Shown: positions 36,328 to 44,691 of the stretch, in pieces
How the letters are laid out: the number at the start of each line of letters is the position of its first letter
How positions within the stretch are numbered: the stretch's first letter is position 1
Source: Rhodobacteraceae bacterium D3-12
GTDB lineage: Bacteria; Pseudomonadota; Alphaproteobacteria; Rhodobacterales; Rhodobacteraceae
Direction: 5' to 3'
DNA: 64,000 bases
Assembly (NCBI GenBank): GCA_025916135.1
Contig: CP104793.1
Location: 3,943,001-4,007,000 of the forward strand
Notes under the pieces: generated by a model
Told to the model about the DNA's origin: nothing
The model's database searches: none
Seen by the model: only the letters and a program-made list of their open reading frames with translations
Position numbers and translations under genes: made by a program

Positions 36328-36534
36328 TTATTCACCGATTTCCGACACCAGAACCAGCGGTGGCGCAATGGTTGCGAGGGTCAGATCCGGGCTGGCGGGA
36401 TCGCGGGCGGCCACGAAATAGCCGAGCCCAGCGCAGATAGCCCCCACCGCCACCGACCGCATCAGCGGGGCGCGGGCGTTTGACGGTGCCGCAGCAATGC
36501 GCGGCGTTACACATTCGTCGCCAATGCAGTGCAT
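36328..36534 (-). CDS. Small single-helix membrane protein
   Basis: 68 aa beginning MHCIGDECVTPRIAAAPSN, with one hydrophobic segment (SVAVGAICAGLGYFVAA) and a short tail rich in Leu, Thr, Ala and Pro. GGAGGG lies 5 nt before the ATG at 36534, a good ribosome site that supports real expression. The two Cys near the N-terminus are noteworthy. No family recognised. Confidence 0.55.
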   Translation of the reverse strand: MHCIGDECVTPRIAAAPSNARAPLMRSVAVGAICAGLGYFVAARDPASPDLTLATIAPPLVLVSEIGE

Positions 36535-36607
36535 CAGGACCCTCCGAACCAATTAACTGGCCCGGAAGGTAGCCCTTAATCCTGACGAAACCGTGCCGAA
36601 GACAAGG

Positions 36608-37474
36608 TTACGTGCGGACAAGTTTATCATAACCTTCCGCGATTTCGCGGGTCAGTGCGCCGACTTCGAAGTTCCAATCGCCAATTTCACCCACGGGGGT
36701 GACTTCGGCGGCGGAGCCGGTGAGCCAGCATTGTTCCATGCCTGCGAGTTCGCCCGGTTCGATGTGTCGTTCATGCACTTTGATCTGACGATCGTTGAGC
36801 ATGCCGATCACCGTCTGGCGGGTGAGGCCGTTGAGGATGGAGTCGGGCAGCGGGGTGTGGACCTCGCCGTCTTTGACGAAGAAGATGTTCGCGCCTGTCG
36901 CCTCGGCCACGTAGCCGCGATAATCGAGGAACATGGCGTCGGAACAGCCTTTGGCCTCGGCTGCGTGTTTCGACATGGTGCAGATCATATAGAGGCCCGC
37001 CGCCTTGGCGTGAACCGGGATGGTTTCGGGGCTGGGGCGTTTCCATTTGGCGACGTCAAGCTTGGCGCCTTTGAATTTCGCATCGCCATAGTAATTGCCC
37101 CATTCCCACGCGGCGACGGCCATGCGCACCGGGTTGCGCGCCGAGCTGACGCCCATGTCTTCGCCCGCGCCGCGCCATGCCACCGCACGCACGTAGGCGT
37201 TGGTCAGGCCGTTGGCCTTGAGCACCGCTTGTTTGGCGGTTTCGATTTCATCGACCGAATAGGGGATCGGCATGTCGATGAGGTTGCCGGAGTTCAGGAG
37301 CCGCTCGGAGTGTTTCCGGCTGAGGAAGATATTGCCGTCATAGCACCGCTCGCCTTCGAACACAGAGGAGGCATAATGCATGGCGTGGGATAGAATATGG
37401 ACGTTGGCCGAGCGCCAATCCACCAGCTTGCCATCCATCCAGATCATTCCGTCGCGATCACTATAGCCCGTCAT
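36608..37474 (-). CDS. ilvE: Branched-chain amino acid aminotransferase
   Basis: 288-aa class IV PLP enzyme that interconverts Leu/Ile/Val and their 2-oxo acids. Family motifs: HYASSVFEGERCYDG, the Lys-bearing IPVHAKAAGLYMICT, EATGANIFFVKDGEVHTP, and GLTRQTVIGML. The C-terminal TGSAAEVTPVGEIG closes the cofactor site. It is divergent from petP and, in Rhodobacterales, is commonly found near it. Confidence 0.95.
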   Translation of the reverse strand: MTGYSDRDGMIWMDGKLVDWRSANVHILSHAMHYASSVFEGERCYDGNIFLSRKHSERLLNSGNLIDMPIPYSVDEIETAKQAVLKANGLTNAYVRAVAWRGAGEDMGVSSARNPVRMAVAAWEWGNYYGDAKFKGAKLDVAKWKRPSPETIPVHAKAAGLYMICTMSKHAAEAKGCSDAMFLDYRGYVAEATGANIFFVKDGEVHTPLPDSILNGLTRQTVIGMLNDRQIKVHERHIEPGELAGMEQCWLTGSAAEVTPVGEIGDWNFEVGALTREIAEGYDKLVRT

Positions 37475-37644
37475 GTTCTCTCTCCTTCACGGGTTAATTT
37501 TTGCATTTGTTGCGCGTTTTCCGTCCGGTTCGGACATATAATTACGCAAAAGCTGCGATTCGCTAACAGTTGCGTCTTGGAATGTCAACAAAGCTGACTT
37601 ATTGTGACGTCAGAAAAGGCGATTTGTGAACGCGGGGGAGAGGC

Positions 37645-38142
37645 ATGAGCGAGAGCATCAGCGGCGAAAATCTGTTGTTCCTGACCGATGAGCAATTGCG
37701 GCAGGGGATTGAGGCGATGTTCTTTGCCTATCGCGGTTTTACCGCCGATCCCGACCGGATATTGGCGGGGATGGCCTATGGCCGGGCGCATCACCGGGCG
37801 GTGCATTTCATTGCGCGCGCGCCGGGTACAACCGTGAACAACCTTCTGGAAATTCTGGGCGTGACGAAACAATCGCTTAACCGTGTGTTGCGCACTTTGG
37901 TGGAAGATGGCCTTGTGGAGAGCAAGGTTGGCACAGCGGACCGGAGGGAGAGGCATTTGTTCCTGACAGAGGCGGGTGAAGCGCTTGAGCGCAGATTGTC
38001 GGACGCACAGCGGGCGCGGATGCGCACGGCGTTCCGCAACGCAGGACCAGAGGCCGTGGCCGGGTTTCGCACCGTATTGGAAGCCATGATGGATCCGGAG
38101 ATGCGCCGCAAATACGCCGCTTTAAAGGAGCGCAGCATATGA
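37645..38142 (+). CDS. petP: MarR-family regulator (PetP-like)
   Basis: 165-aa winged-helix protein of the MarR family. The recognition region TTVNNLLEILGVTKQSLNRVLRTLVEDGL and the wing (KVGTADRRERHLFLTEAGE) are typical. Its stop overlaps the start of a response regulator (ATGA), the same order as Rhodobacter capsulatus petP-petR, whose loss impairs growth. The assignment rests on that gene order plus family; the target genes are not known here. Confidence 0.85.
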   Translation: MSESISGENLLFLTDEQLRQGIEAMFFAYRGFTADPDRILAGMAYGRAHHRAVHFIARAPGTTVNNLLEILGVTKQSLNRVLRTLVEDGLVESKVGTADRRERHLFLTEAGEALERRLSDAQRARMRTAFRNAGPEAVAGFRTVLEAMMDPEMRRKYAALKERSI

Positions 38143-38840
38143 GCGATTTTGAACCGCATCTTTTGATCGTTGATGATGACGAGCGCATCCGGCTGTTGTT
38201 GCAAAAGTTTCTCAAGCGGAACGGGTTCCTTGTGACGGGCGCGCGGGATGCGGCCCATGCGCGGCGGATTTTGAGCGGGCTTGATTTCGATCTGATCGTG
38301 ATGGACGTGATGATGCCGGGTGAGGACGGGATCAGCCTGACCCGTGCGTTGCGCGAAACGATGGCGACGCCGATCCTGTTGCTGACGGCCAAGGGCGAGA
38401 CGGAGGACCGGATCACCGGGTTGGAAGCGGGGGCGGATGATTACCTTGCCAAGCCGTTCGAGCCCAAGGAGCTTTTGCTCAGGATCAACGCGATCCTGCG
38501 GCGGATGCCGGAGGCGCAGGCCGAGACGCTGAAGCCCAAGGTGCTGCATTTGGGCGCGATCCGGTATGATATTGAACGCGGCGAGATGTGGCGCGGGGAT
38601 GAGCTTGTGCGGCTGACGGCGACCGAAGGGCAGTTGATGCGGATTTTCGCAGACACGCCGGGGGAAGCGGTGAGCCGGGCGAAGCTGGTTGAAGACCTAG
38701 GGCGCGATGGCGGACAGGCGCAGGAGCGCGCGGTGGATGTGCAGATCACCCGGCTGCGGCGCAAGATCGAGTCCGACCCGAAACAGCCAAGATACCTTCA
38801 GACGGTGCGCGGCGCGGGGTATATGCTGGCGCCGGATTGA
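38139..38840 (+). CDS. petR: OmpR-family response regulator (PetR-like)
   Basis: 233 aa: receiver domain with acidic pocket VDDDER, phospho-acceptor Asp in LIVMDVMMPGEDG and Lys in YLAKPFEPKEL. The winged-helix DNA-binding domain ends RKIESDPKQPRYLQTVRGAGYML. It is translationally coupled to petP. No histidine kinase is adjacent, so its phosphodonor is elsewhere or absent. Confidence 0.9.
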   Translation: MSDFEPHLLIVDDDERIRLLLQKFLKRNGFLVTGARDAAHARRILSGLDFDLIVMDVMMPGEDGISLTRALRETMATPILLLTAKGETEDRITGLEAGADDYLAKPFEPKELLLRINAILRRMPEAQAETLKPKVLHLGAIRYDIERGEMWRGDELVRLTATEGQLMRIFADTPGEAVSRAKLVEDLGRDGGQAQERAVDVQITRLRRKIESDPKQPRYLQTVRGAGYMLAPD

Positions 38841-38882
38841 GGCGGCAAGATATTTCATTGCGCAATTTTTAAGAGATGTTCC

Positions 38883-38937
38883 GCCCGGCGCTTGCGCCGG
38901 GCAGCGCCAACCCGCCCCCCCTGGGGCGGCGCTGCCC
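38883..38937. repeat. Two overlapping GC hairpins (REP-like) after petR
   Basis: Hairpin A: GCCCGGCGC/GCGCCGGGC at 38883-38902. Hairpin B: GGGCAGCGCC/GGCGCTGCCC at 38899-38937, with an inner GCCCC/GGGGC. They share GGGC at 38899-38902 and cannot form together. There is no T-tract. Confidence 0.7.
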
Positions 38938-39075
38938 TAAGTGCCAAGCTCAATGGCCCTCCCTGCACAAAAACCACCCTTTTCCCCCATCTGCGGCAAC
39001 TCGGCGGTTCAATCTCCGCAAAAGATGGCGTATGCGACCCCCAAATGCTGCCTTTAAGCCTTTCGGAGACACCAG

Positions 39076-40665
39076 ATGAGTGATCAAACCCCCATCCGCC
39101 GCGCCCTTTTGTCTGTTTCGGACAAGACCGGGCTTGTTGATCTGGGCCGTGCCCTCTCTGATCGGGGTGTTGAGCTTCTCTCGACCGGCGGCACCGCCAA
39201 GGCGCTTCGCGAGGCGGGGCTGGACGTGATGGACGTGGCCGAGGTGACGGGCTTTCCCGAGATGATGGACGGGCGGGTCAAGACGCTGCACCCGATGGTG
39301 CATGGTGGATTGCTCGCGCTGCGTGACAATGACGCGCATGCCTCGGCGATGGAGACCCATGGGATCAAAGCGATCGACCTGTTGGTCGTCAATCTTTATC
39401 CGTTCGAGGAAACCGTGGCCAAGGGCGCGGAGTGGGACGATTGCATTGAAAACATCGACATTGGCGGCCCGGCGATGATCCGTGCGGCGGCCAAGAACCA
39501 CGCCTTTGTTAACGTGGTGGTGGATGTCGAGGATTACGCCGCTTTGTTGGCGGAGATGGACGCGCATAGCGGCGCGACCTCGGCCGGGTTCCGGCGCACT
39601 CTGGCGCAGCGCGCCTATGCCCGCACCGGTGCCTATGACGCGGCTGTCAGCACATGGATGGCGGATGCGATCGCAGAACCGACCCCGCGCCGCCGTGCCT
39701 TTGCCGGGACGCTGGCGCAGAGCCTGCGCTATGGCGAGAACCCGCATCAGGCGGCGAGTTTTTACACCGATGGCAGCAACCGCCCCGGCGTGGCCAGCGC
39801 GACCCAGCATCAGGGTAAAGAGCTGAGCTATAACAACATCAACGACACGGATGCCGCGTTCGAGCTGGTGAGTGAATTCGGTGCAGACGGCGGTGCGGCC
39901 TGTGCCATCATCAAACACGCCAACCCCTGTGGTGTGGCGCGCGGTGCAAGCCTGAAAGAGGCCTATGCGAAGGCGTTTGATTGCGACCGGACCAGTGCAT
40001 TTGGGGGAATCGTTGCGCTCAACCAGCCCTTGGATGGGGAAACTGCCGAAGAAATCGCACAAATTTTTACCGAGGTCGTGATTGCCCCCGACGCCAGCGC
40101 AGAGGCGCGTGAGGTGTTCGCGACCAAGAAGAACCTGCGGCTTTTGACCACCGGCGGCATGGCCGATCCGATGGCGGCGGGGCTGACCTATCGTCAGGTT
40201 TCGGGCGGGTTTCTGGTGCAAGGCAAAGACAACGGGCATATCACATTGGATGATCTGAAGGTGGTGACGAAACGCGCGCCAAGCGAGCAGGAGCTGGCCG
40301 ATTTGCTGTTTGCGTGGAAAGTCGCCAAACATGTGAAATCAAACGCGATTGTTTACGTCAAAGACCTTGCAACCGTAGGTGTAGGCGCCGGTCAGATGAG
40401 CCGGGTCGACAGTGCCAATATCGCCGCGATCAAAGCCGCCCGCATGGGTGAGGTATTGGGTCTGGCCGAGAGCCCGGCCAAGGGATCGGTCGTGGCATCG
40501 GACGCGTTTTTCCCATTTGCCGACGGGTTGATGGAAGCCGCCGCAGCGGGCGCGAGCGCCGTCATTCAGCCCGGCGGCTCGATGCGCGACGATGAAGTAA
40601 TCGCCGCCGCGGACGAGGCCGGGTTGGCTATGGTCTTGACCGGGATGCGACATTTCCGGCACTAA
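39076..40665 (+). CDS. purH: Bifunctional AICAR transformylase / IMP cyclohydrolase
   Basis: Catalyses the last two steps of IMP synthesis (529 aa). The N-terminal IMP cyclohydrolase (MGS-like) half has [33 protein letters not shown] and [16 protein letters not shown]. The C-terminal transformylase half has [14 protein letters not shown], the catalytic Lys-His in [13 protein letters not shown], and [12 protein letters not shown]. The ending GMRHFRH is the standard C-terminus. It heads a string of co-directional genes with lspA and the M16 peptidases. Confidence 0.98.
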   Translation: MSDQTPIRRALLSVSDKTGLVDLGRALSDRGVELLSTGGTAKALREAGLDVMDVAEVTGFPEMMDGRVKTLHPMVHGGLLALRDNDAHASAMETHGIKAIDLLVVNLYPFEETVAKGAEWDDCIENIDIGGPAMIRAAAKNHAFVNVVVDVEDYAALLAEMDAHSGATSAGFRRTLAQRAYARTGAYDAAVSTWMADAIAEPTPRRRAFAGTLAQSLRYGENPHQAASFYTDGSNRPGVASATQHQGKELSYNNINDTDAAFELVSEFGADGGAACAIIKHANPCGVARGASLKEAYAKAFDCDRTSAFGGIVALNQPLDGETAEEIAQIFTEVVIAPDASAEAREVFATKKNLRLLTTGGMADPMAAGLTYRQVSGGFLVQGKDNGHITLDDLKVVTKRAPSEQELADLLFAWKVAKHVKSNAIVYVKDLATVGVGAGQMSRVDSANIAAIKAARMGEVLGLAESPAKGSVVASDAFFPFADGLMEAAAAGASAVIQPGGSMRDDEVIAAADEAGLAMVLTGMRHFRH

Positions 40666-40728
40666 GGGTTAGAGGCAAATCGCATCGAGGCCGGACAAAC
40701 CGACCCGATCGAGGCAGGAGAAGCAGTA

Positions 40729-41199
40729 ATGCGCGCGGTATTCTGGGTAGGGTTTTGGACCTTCCTGGCCGATCAGGCCAGCAAATACCTTGTGGTGCAT
40801 TGGATGAACCTGCGCGAATTGGGCGAGATCATCGTGATCCCCGGCATGTTCAACCTGCGTATGGCATGGAATTACGGCGTGAACTTTGGGCTGTTCGCCG
40901 AGGATAACAACCTGACCCGGTGGGTTCTGGTGGTTGTTGCCCTGATTATTGCGGGGGCCGTGGTGTGGTGGACCCATCACGAGGAGAACGGCCCCGCCGC
41001 CCATATCTCGGCCGGGTTGTTGGTTGGTGGAGCGCTGGGAAATGTGGTGGACCGGCTGCTTTACGGCGCGGTTGCGGATTTTCTGAACGTGACGTGTTGC
41101 GGGTTTCAGAACCCCTATTCGTTCAACCTTGCCGATATTGCCGTGTTCGCCGGGGCACTTGGAATGGTGGTTTTTTCAGGGACGAAAAAGCCCGCGTGA
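40729..41199 (+). CDS. lspA: Lipoprotein signal peptidase (signal peptidase II)
   Basis: 156-aa inner-membrane aspartyl protease that cleaves prolipoproteins, with four transmembrane helices. Catalytic Asp residues are in GNVVDRLLYGAVADFL and in SFNLADIAVF. The upstream NYGVNFGLF is the conserved motif of the family. The next gene encodes a lipoprotein that would be its substrate. Confidence 0.95.
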   Translation: MRAVFWVGFWTFLADQASKYLVVHWMNLRELGEIIVIPGMFNLRMAWNYGVNFGLFAEDNNLTRWVLVVVALIIAGAVVWWTHHEENGPAAHISAGLLVGGALGNVVDRLLYGAVADFLNVTCCGFQNPYSFNLADIAVFAGALGMVVFSGTKKPA

Positions 41200-41251
41200 C
41201 GTTTGACCGGCAATGGGGTAAAACCCAGCCCAAATGGTGGTGGAGTTGACC

Positions 41252-41776
41252 ATGCACAAGCGGATTATGATCCTGATACTGGTGGCGAGCGGCCTTGCGG
41301 GCTGTGCGGGGTATGAGCGCGACATCACGCTGCGCGATGTTCGCCCATCGGGGAACGGGCCGGACGAGTTTTTGATCCTGCCCGGCAAGCCGTTGCAGCA
41401 ACCGGCGAATTTCACCGAATTGCCCACGCCGACACCGGGCTCTGCGAACCTGACCGATCAGAACCCGAAGGCTGATGGTGTTGCAGCGCTTGGCGGGAAC
41501 CCGGCGCAGCTTCAGCCCGGTGGCATTCCGGGATCGGATTCGGCGCTTGTGCGGCAGGCGGGGCGGCATGGGGTCGACCCAACCATTCGCGAAACTTTGG
41601 CCAAGCAGGACGAAGATTTCCGCCGCCGCAAGTCACGCTTTACCAAGCTGCGCATCGCGCGGCAGGATCTGTATAACAAGGTCTACAAGCGCGAGACGTT
41701 GAACGCGCGGGGCGAAATGAACCGGTATCGCCGCTCGACCGGGGTGCGCACGCCCACAGCTCCGCCTGCGAATTGA
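41252..41776 (+). CDS. DUF3035 lipoprotein
   Basis: 174 aa with a lipoprotein signal (LILVASGLAGC, Cys at about residue 18). The mature part begins AGYERDITLRDVRPSGNGPDEF, then a Pro-rich linker and a basic C-terminal helix region with DEDFRRRKSRFTK and LYNKVYKRETL. This matches the alphaproteobacterial DUF3035 family found between lspA and M16 peptidase genes. GGTGGAG precedes the ATG at 41252, better than the upstream start in the same frame. Function unknown; probably envelope. Confidence 0.88.
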   Translation: MHKRIMILILVASGLAGCAGYERDITLRDVRPSGNGPDEFLILPGKPLQQPANFTELPTPTPGSANLTDQNPKADGVAALGGNPAQLQPGGIPGSDSALVRQAGRHGVDPTIRETLAKQDEDFRRRKSRFTKLRIARQDLYNKVYKRETLNARGEMNRYRRSTGVRTPTAPPAN

Positions 41777-41927
41777 GTCGCTTCTGCGGGTCGCTGCGGT
41801 CTTGGCGGCGCGAGGATTTCCAAATGCCGGACGCTCACGTCTGCGTCACTCTCGGTGTGCGGCCCTTGAAGCCGGCACACATGCCCCTATTGTTTTAAGC
41901 AATGACCAAACTATGAGGATTTGCCCC

Positions 41928-43268
41928 ATGATGAAGCCGCTTCTTGCTTGGTTCTCCGCTTTGCTTGTCCTGTCCCTGCCCGCATCGGCGGATGATCAGG
42001 TTCGCAGCTTCACCCTTGATAACGGCATGGAGGTTGTGGTCATCGAAGACCATCGCGCCCCTGTGGTGGTGCAGATGGTGTGGTATCGCGCCGGATCAGC
42101 GGATGAGACGCCGGGCGTGTCCGGGGTGGCGCATTTTCTGGAGCATCTGCTGTTCAAGGCGACTGATACGCTTAAATCCGGTGAATTGTCGGCCACTGTG
42201 GCGCGCAATGGCGGGCGCGATAACGCCTTTACCAGCTTTGACTACACCGCCTATTTCCAACGTGTCGCCGCCGACCGGCTTGAGCTTATGATGAAGATGG
42301 AAAGCGACCGGATGGTGAATATCCGCCTGACCGAGTCCGATATCATCACCGAACGTGCCGTGATTATCGAAGAGCGCAACCAGCGCACCGAGAACAGCCC
42401 GAACGCGTTGTTCCGCGAGCAAAAGCGTGCGGCGCAATATCTGAACCATCGCTATGGCGTGCCGGTGATTGGCTGGCGTCATGAGATGGAGAAGCTCGAC
42501 CTTGATGCGGCGATGGATTTCTACAAGCGCTATTATGCGCCCAACAATGCGGTTTTGGTTGTGGCAGGCGATGTGAAGCCCGACGAGGTGCTTGCGCTGG
42601 CCAAGAAATATTATGGCGTTCTGCCGCCCAACCCCGATCTTAAGCCGCGGGTGCGCCCGTCAGAGCCGCCGCAGACGTCGGAGCGGCGGATGACGTTTCA
42701 TGATCCGCGCGTGGCGCAGCCCTATGTCAGCCGCACGTACATCGCGCCCGAGCGCGATAGCGGCGCGCAGGAGAAGGCCGCCGCGCTTGTCATGCTGAGC
42801 GAGCTTTTGGGAGGCGGGACGACATCTTGGCTGTCCGAAAAGCTTCAGTTCGAGACGCAGAAGGCGGTCTATACCGGTGCCTATTATGACGGGTCGTCGT
42901 TGGATGATACGACGTTCAGCCTGATCGTGGTGCCGTCGGACGGGGTGACGCTTCAGCAGGCCGAAGATGCGATGGACGCCGCGATTGCCGAGTTTCTGGC
43001 AAAGGGCGTGGACAAAGAGGCGCTGGCGCGGATCAAGATGCAGCTTAAGGCCTCGCAGATTTATTCGCGCGACAGTGTTGAGCGGCTTGCCAATCGCTAT
43101 GGCGAGGCGTTGACCACCGGGTTGACCATCAAGGATGTGCAGGACTGGCCCGAGATCCTTCAGGCGGTCACCGAGGATGACATCCTTGCCGTTGCGCGAG
43201 AGGTTTTGGTACGCGAGCGTTCGGTCACCGGCTGGTTGATGGGCGCGAAGAAGGAGATCACCCAATGA
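41928..43268 (+). CDS. M16-family zinc metallopeptidase, catalytic subunit
   Basis: 446-aa periplasmic pitrilysin-type peptidase with signal peptide MMKPLLAWFSALLVLSLPASA. The inverted zinc motif HFLEH is present in SGVAHFLEHLLFK, with the distal Glu in RAVIIEERNQRTE. Two M16 domains follow (PYVSRTYIAPERD begins the second). GAGGA stands about 7 nt before the start at 41928. It overlaps the next M16 gene by four bases; such pairs act as heterodimers with one active and one structural subunit. Confidence 0.93.
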   Translation: MMKPLLAWFSALLVLSLPASADDQVRSFTLDNGMEVVVIEDHRAPVVVQMVWYRAGSADETPGVSGVAHFLEHLLFKATDTLKSGELSATVARNGGRDNAFTSFDYTAYFQRVAADRLELMMKMESDRMVNIRLTESDIITERAVIIEERNQRTENSPNALFREQKRAAQYLNHRYGVPVIGWRHEMEKLDLDAAMDFYKRYYAPNNAVLVVAGDVKPDEVLALAKKYYGVLPPNPDLKPRVRPSEPPQTSERRMTFHDPRVAQPYVSRTYIAPERDSGAQEKAAALVMLSELLGGGTTSWLSEKLQFETQKAVYTGAYYDGSSLDDTTFSLIVVPSDGVTLQQAEDAMDAAIAEFLAKGVDKEALARIKMQLKASQIYSRDSVERLANRYGEALTTGLTIKDVQDWPEILQAVTEDDILAVAREVLVRERSVTGWLMGAKKEITQ

Positions 43269-44611
43269 GCATTCGCCCGTTGATGAACCCGTTGAGCCTG
43301 TCGTTGAAACAGATCGGGGCCGCGCTTTTTGCAGCTCTGGTCATTGCGCTGCCGGTGCGGGCCGATGTGCAGATCAAAGAGATGACCTCTCCCGCGGGGA
43401 TCGACGCGTGGCTGGTCGAGGAGCATCAGATTCCGTTTACCGCGCTTGAGTTGCGGTTCAAGGGTGGTGCGTCGCTGGATGCGCCGGGCAAGCGCGGGGC
43501 GATCAACCTTATGACCGCTTTGTTGGAAGAGGGGGCGGGCGACATGGATGCACGCACCTTTGCCCGCGCGAGCGAGAGCCTTGCTGCGTCGTTCAGCTTT
43601 CGGGTCAGCGACGATATGGTTTCGGTTTCGGCCAAGTTTTTGACCGCGAACCGGGACGAGGCGATTGCCCTGTTGAAACAGGCGCTGGTGGCGCCACGGT
43701 TTGACGCCGACGCCATCGAGCGGGTGCGCGCACAGGTGTTGTCGAACCTGCGCTCGGACGAGAAAGACCCCAACACAATCGCGCGTCGGGCGTTTGATGC
43801 GCAGGTGTTTGGCGACCACCCCTATGGGTCGTCGCGCGATGGCACCGTTGCGAGCGTGTCGGCGCTCAGCCGTGAGGATATGATTGCGGCGCATCGGGCG
43901 GTTTTCGCCCGTGACCGGCTGTTTGTGAGCGCGGTTGGCGATATCACCGCCGACGAGCTTGGGCAGGTGATCGACACGTTGTTGGGCGAGTTGCCGGCTG
44001 ATGGTCCGGCGCTTCCCAAAGAGGCTGATCCGCAGTTTGCCGGGGGCATCAAGGTGATTGATTTCAACACACCGCAATCGGTTGTGGTGTTCGGCCAGCC
44101 GGGAATGTCGATTGATCATCCCGATTTCTTTGCCGCTTACCTTGTTGATATCATTCTGGGAGGTGGCGGGTTTGAATCCCGTCTGATGACCGAAGTGCGC
44201 GAGAAACGCGGGCTGACCTATGGGGTCTATTCCTATTTGGTCGACAAGGAATATGCCGACATCTGGATGGGGTCGGTTGCATCGGCCAACGACCGCGTTG
44301 CCGAGGCGATCAAGGTGATCCGAGATGAGTGGAAGAAAGCCCACGAGCAAGGTGTCACCGCCGAGGAGCTTGAGGATGCCAAGACCTATCTTACGGGCTC
44401 CTATCCGCTGCGGTTTGATGGCAATGGGCCGATAGCGAACATCATGGTTAATATGCAGCTGTCGGGGATGCCGGCGAGCTATATCACCACGCGCAACGAG
44501 CGGGTGAATGCGGTGACCTTGGAACAGGCGAACCGGGTTTCGAAAGAACTGCTTGATCCGGCGCGGTTGAGTTTTGTCGTGGTGGGACAGCCACAAGGCC
44601 TATCAAACTGA
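43265..44611 (+). CDS. M16-family peptidase-like protein, non-catalytic subunit
   Basis: 448 aa with an N-terminal export signal (IGAALFAALVIALPVRA). It has the M16 fold (LELRFKGGASLDAPGKRGAINLMTALLEEGAGD), but the HxxEH zinc site is replaced, so it cannot hydrolyse by itself. The Arg-Tyr pair of the second domain, in EVREKRGLTYGVYSYL, is kept, as expected for the substrate-gripping partner. Its stop codon lies in the first unit of a 14-bp tandem repeat. Confidence 0.93.
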   Translation: MSIRPLMNPLSLSLKQIGAALFAALVIALPVRADVQIKEMTSPAGIDAWLVEEHQIPFTALELRFKGGASLDAPGKRGAINLMTALLEEGAGDMDARTFARASESLAASFSFRVSDDMVSVSAKFLTANRDEAIALLKQALVAPRFDADAIERVRAQVLSNLRSDEKDPNTIARRAFDAQVFGDHPYGSSRDGTVASVSALSREDMIAAHRAVFARDRLFVSAVGDITADELGQVIDTLLGELPADGPALPKEADPQFAGGIKVIDFNTPQSVVVFGQPGMSIDHPDFFAAYLVDIILGGGGFESRLMTEVREKRGLTYGVYSYLVDKEYADIWMGSVASANDRVAEAIKVIRDEWKKAHEQGVTAEELEDAKTYLTGSYPLRFDGNGPIANIMVNMQLSGMPASYITTRNERVNAVTLEQANRVSKELLDPARLSFVVVGQPQGLSN

Positions 44612-44653
44612 GCCTGTCGAACTGAGTCTGTCGAGCTAAGCCTAGCGAACTGA
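44608..44653. repeat. 14-bp tandem repeat, three copies, starting at a stop codon
   Basis: Units CTGAGCCTGTCGAA, CTGAGTCTGTCGAG and CTAAGCCTAGCGAA, then CTGA. The TGA in the first unit is the stop codon of the upstream peptidase gene. Confidence 0.82.
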
Positions 44654-44660
44654 TAACCCG

Positions 44661-44686
44661 GCCCCGGGTGTGATCCCGGGGCTTTT
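44661..44686 (+). terminator. Terminator between the M16 genes and the aldehyde dehydrogenase
   Basis: GCCCCGGG, 6-nt loop, CCCGGGGC, TTTT. It serves the plus-strand purH-to-peptidase set, just before the convergent aldehyde dehydrogenase stop. Confidence 0.8.
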
Positions 44687-44691
44687 GGCGC

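Noticed and set aside
43265-44611. Second M16 gene as a degenerate pseudogene because the zinc motif is missing
   Set aside because: Loss of HxxEH is the normal state of the structural subunit in M16 heterodimers; frame, signal peptide and Arg-Tyr motif are intact.
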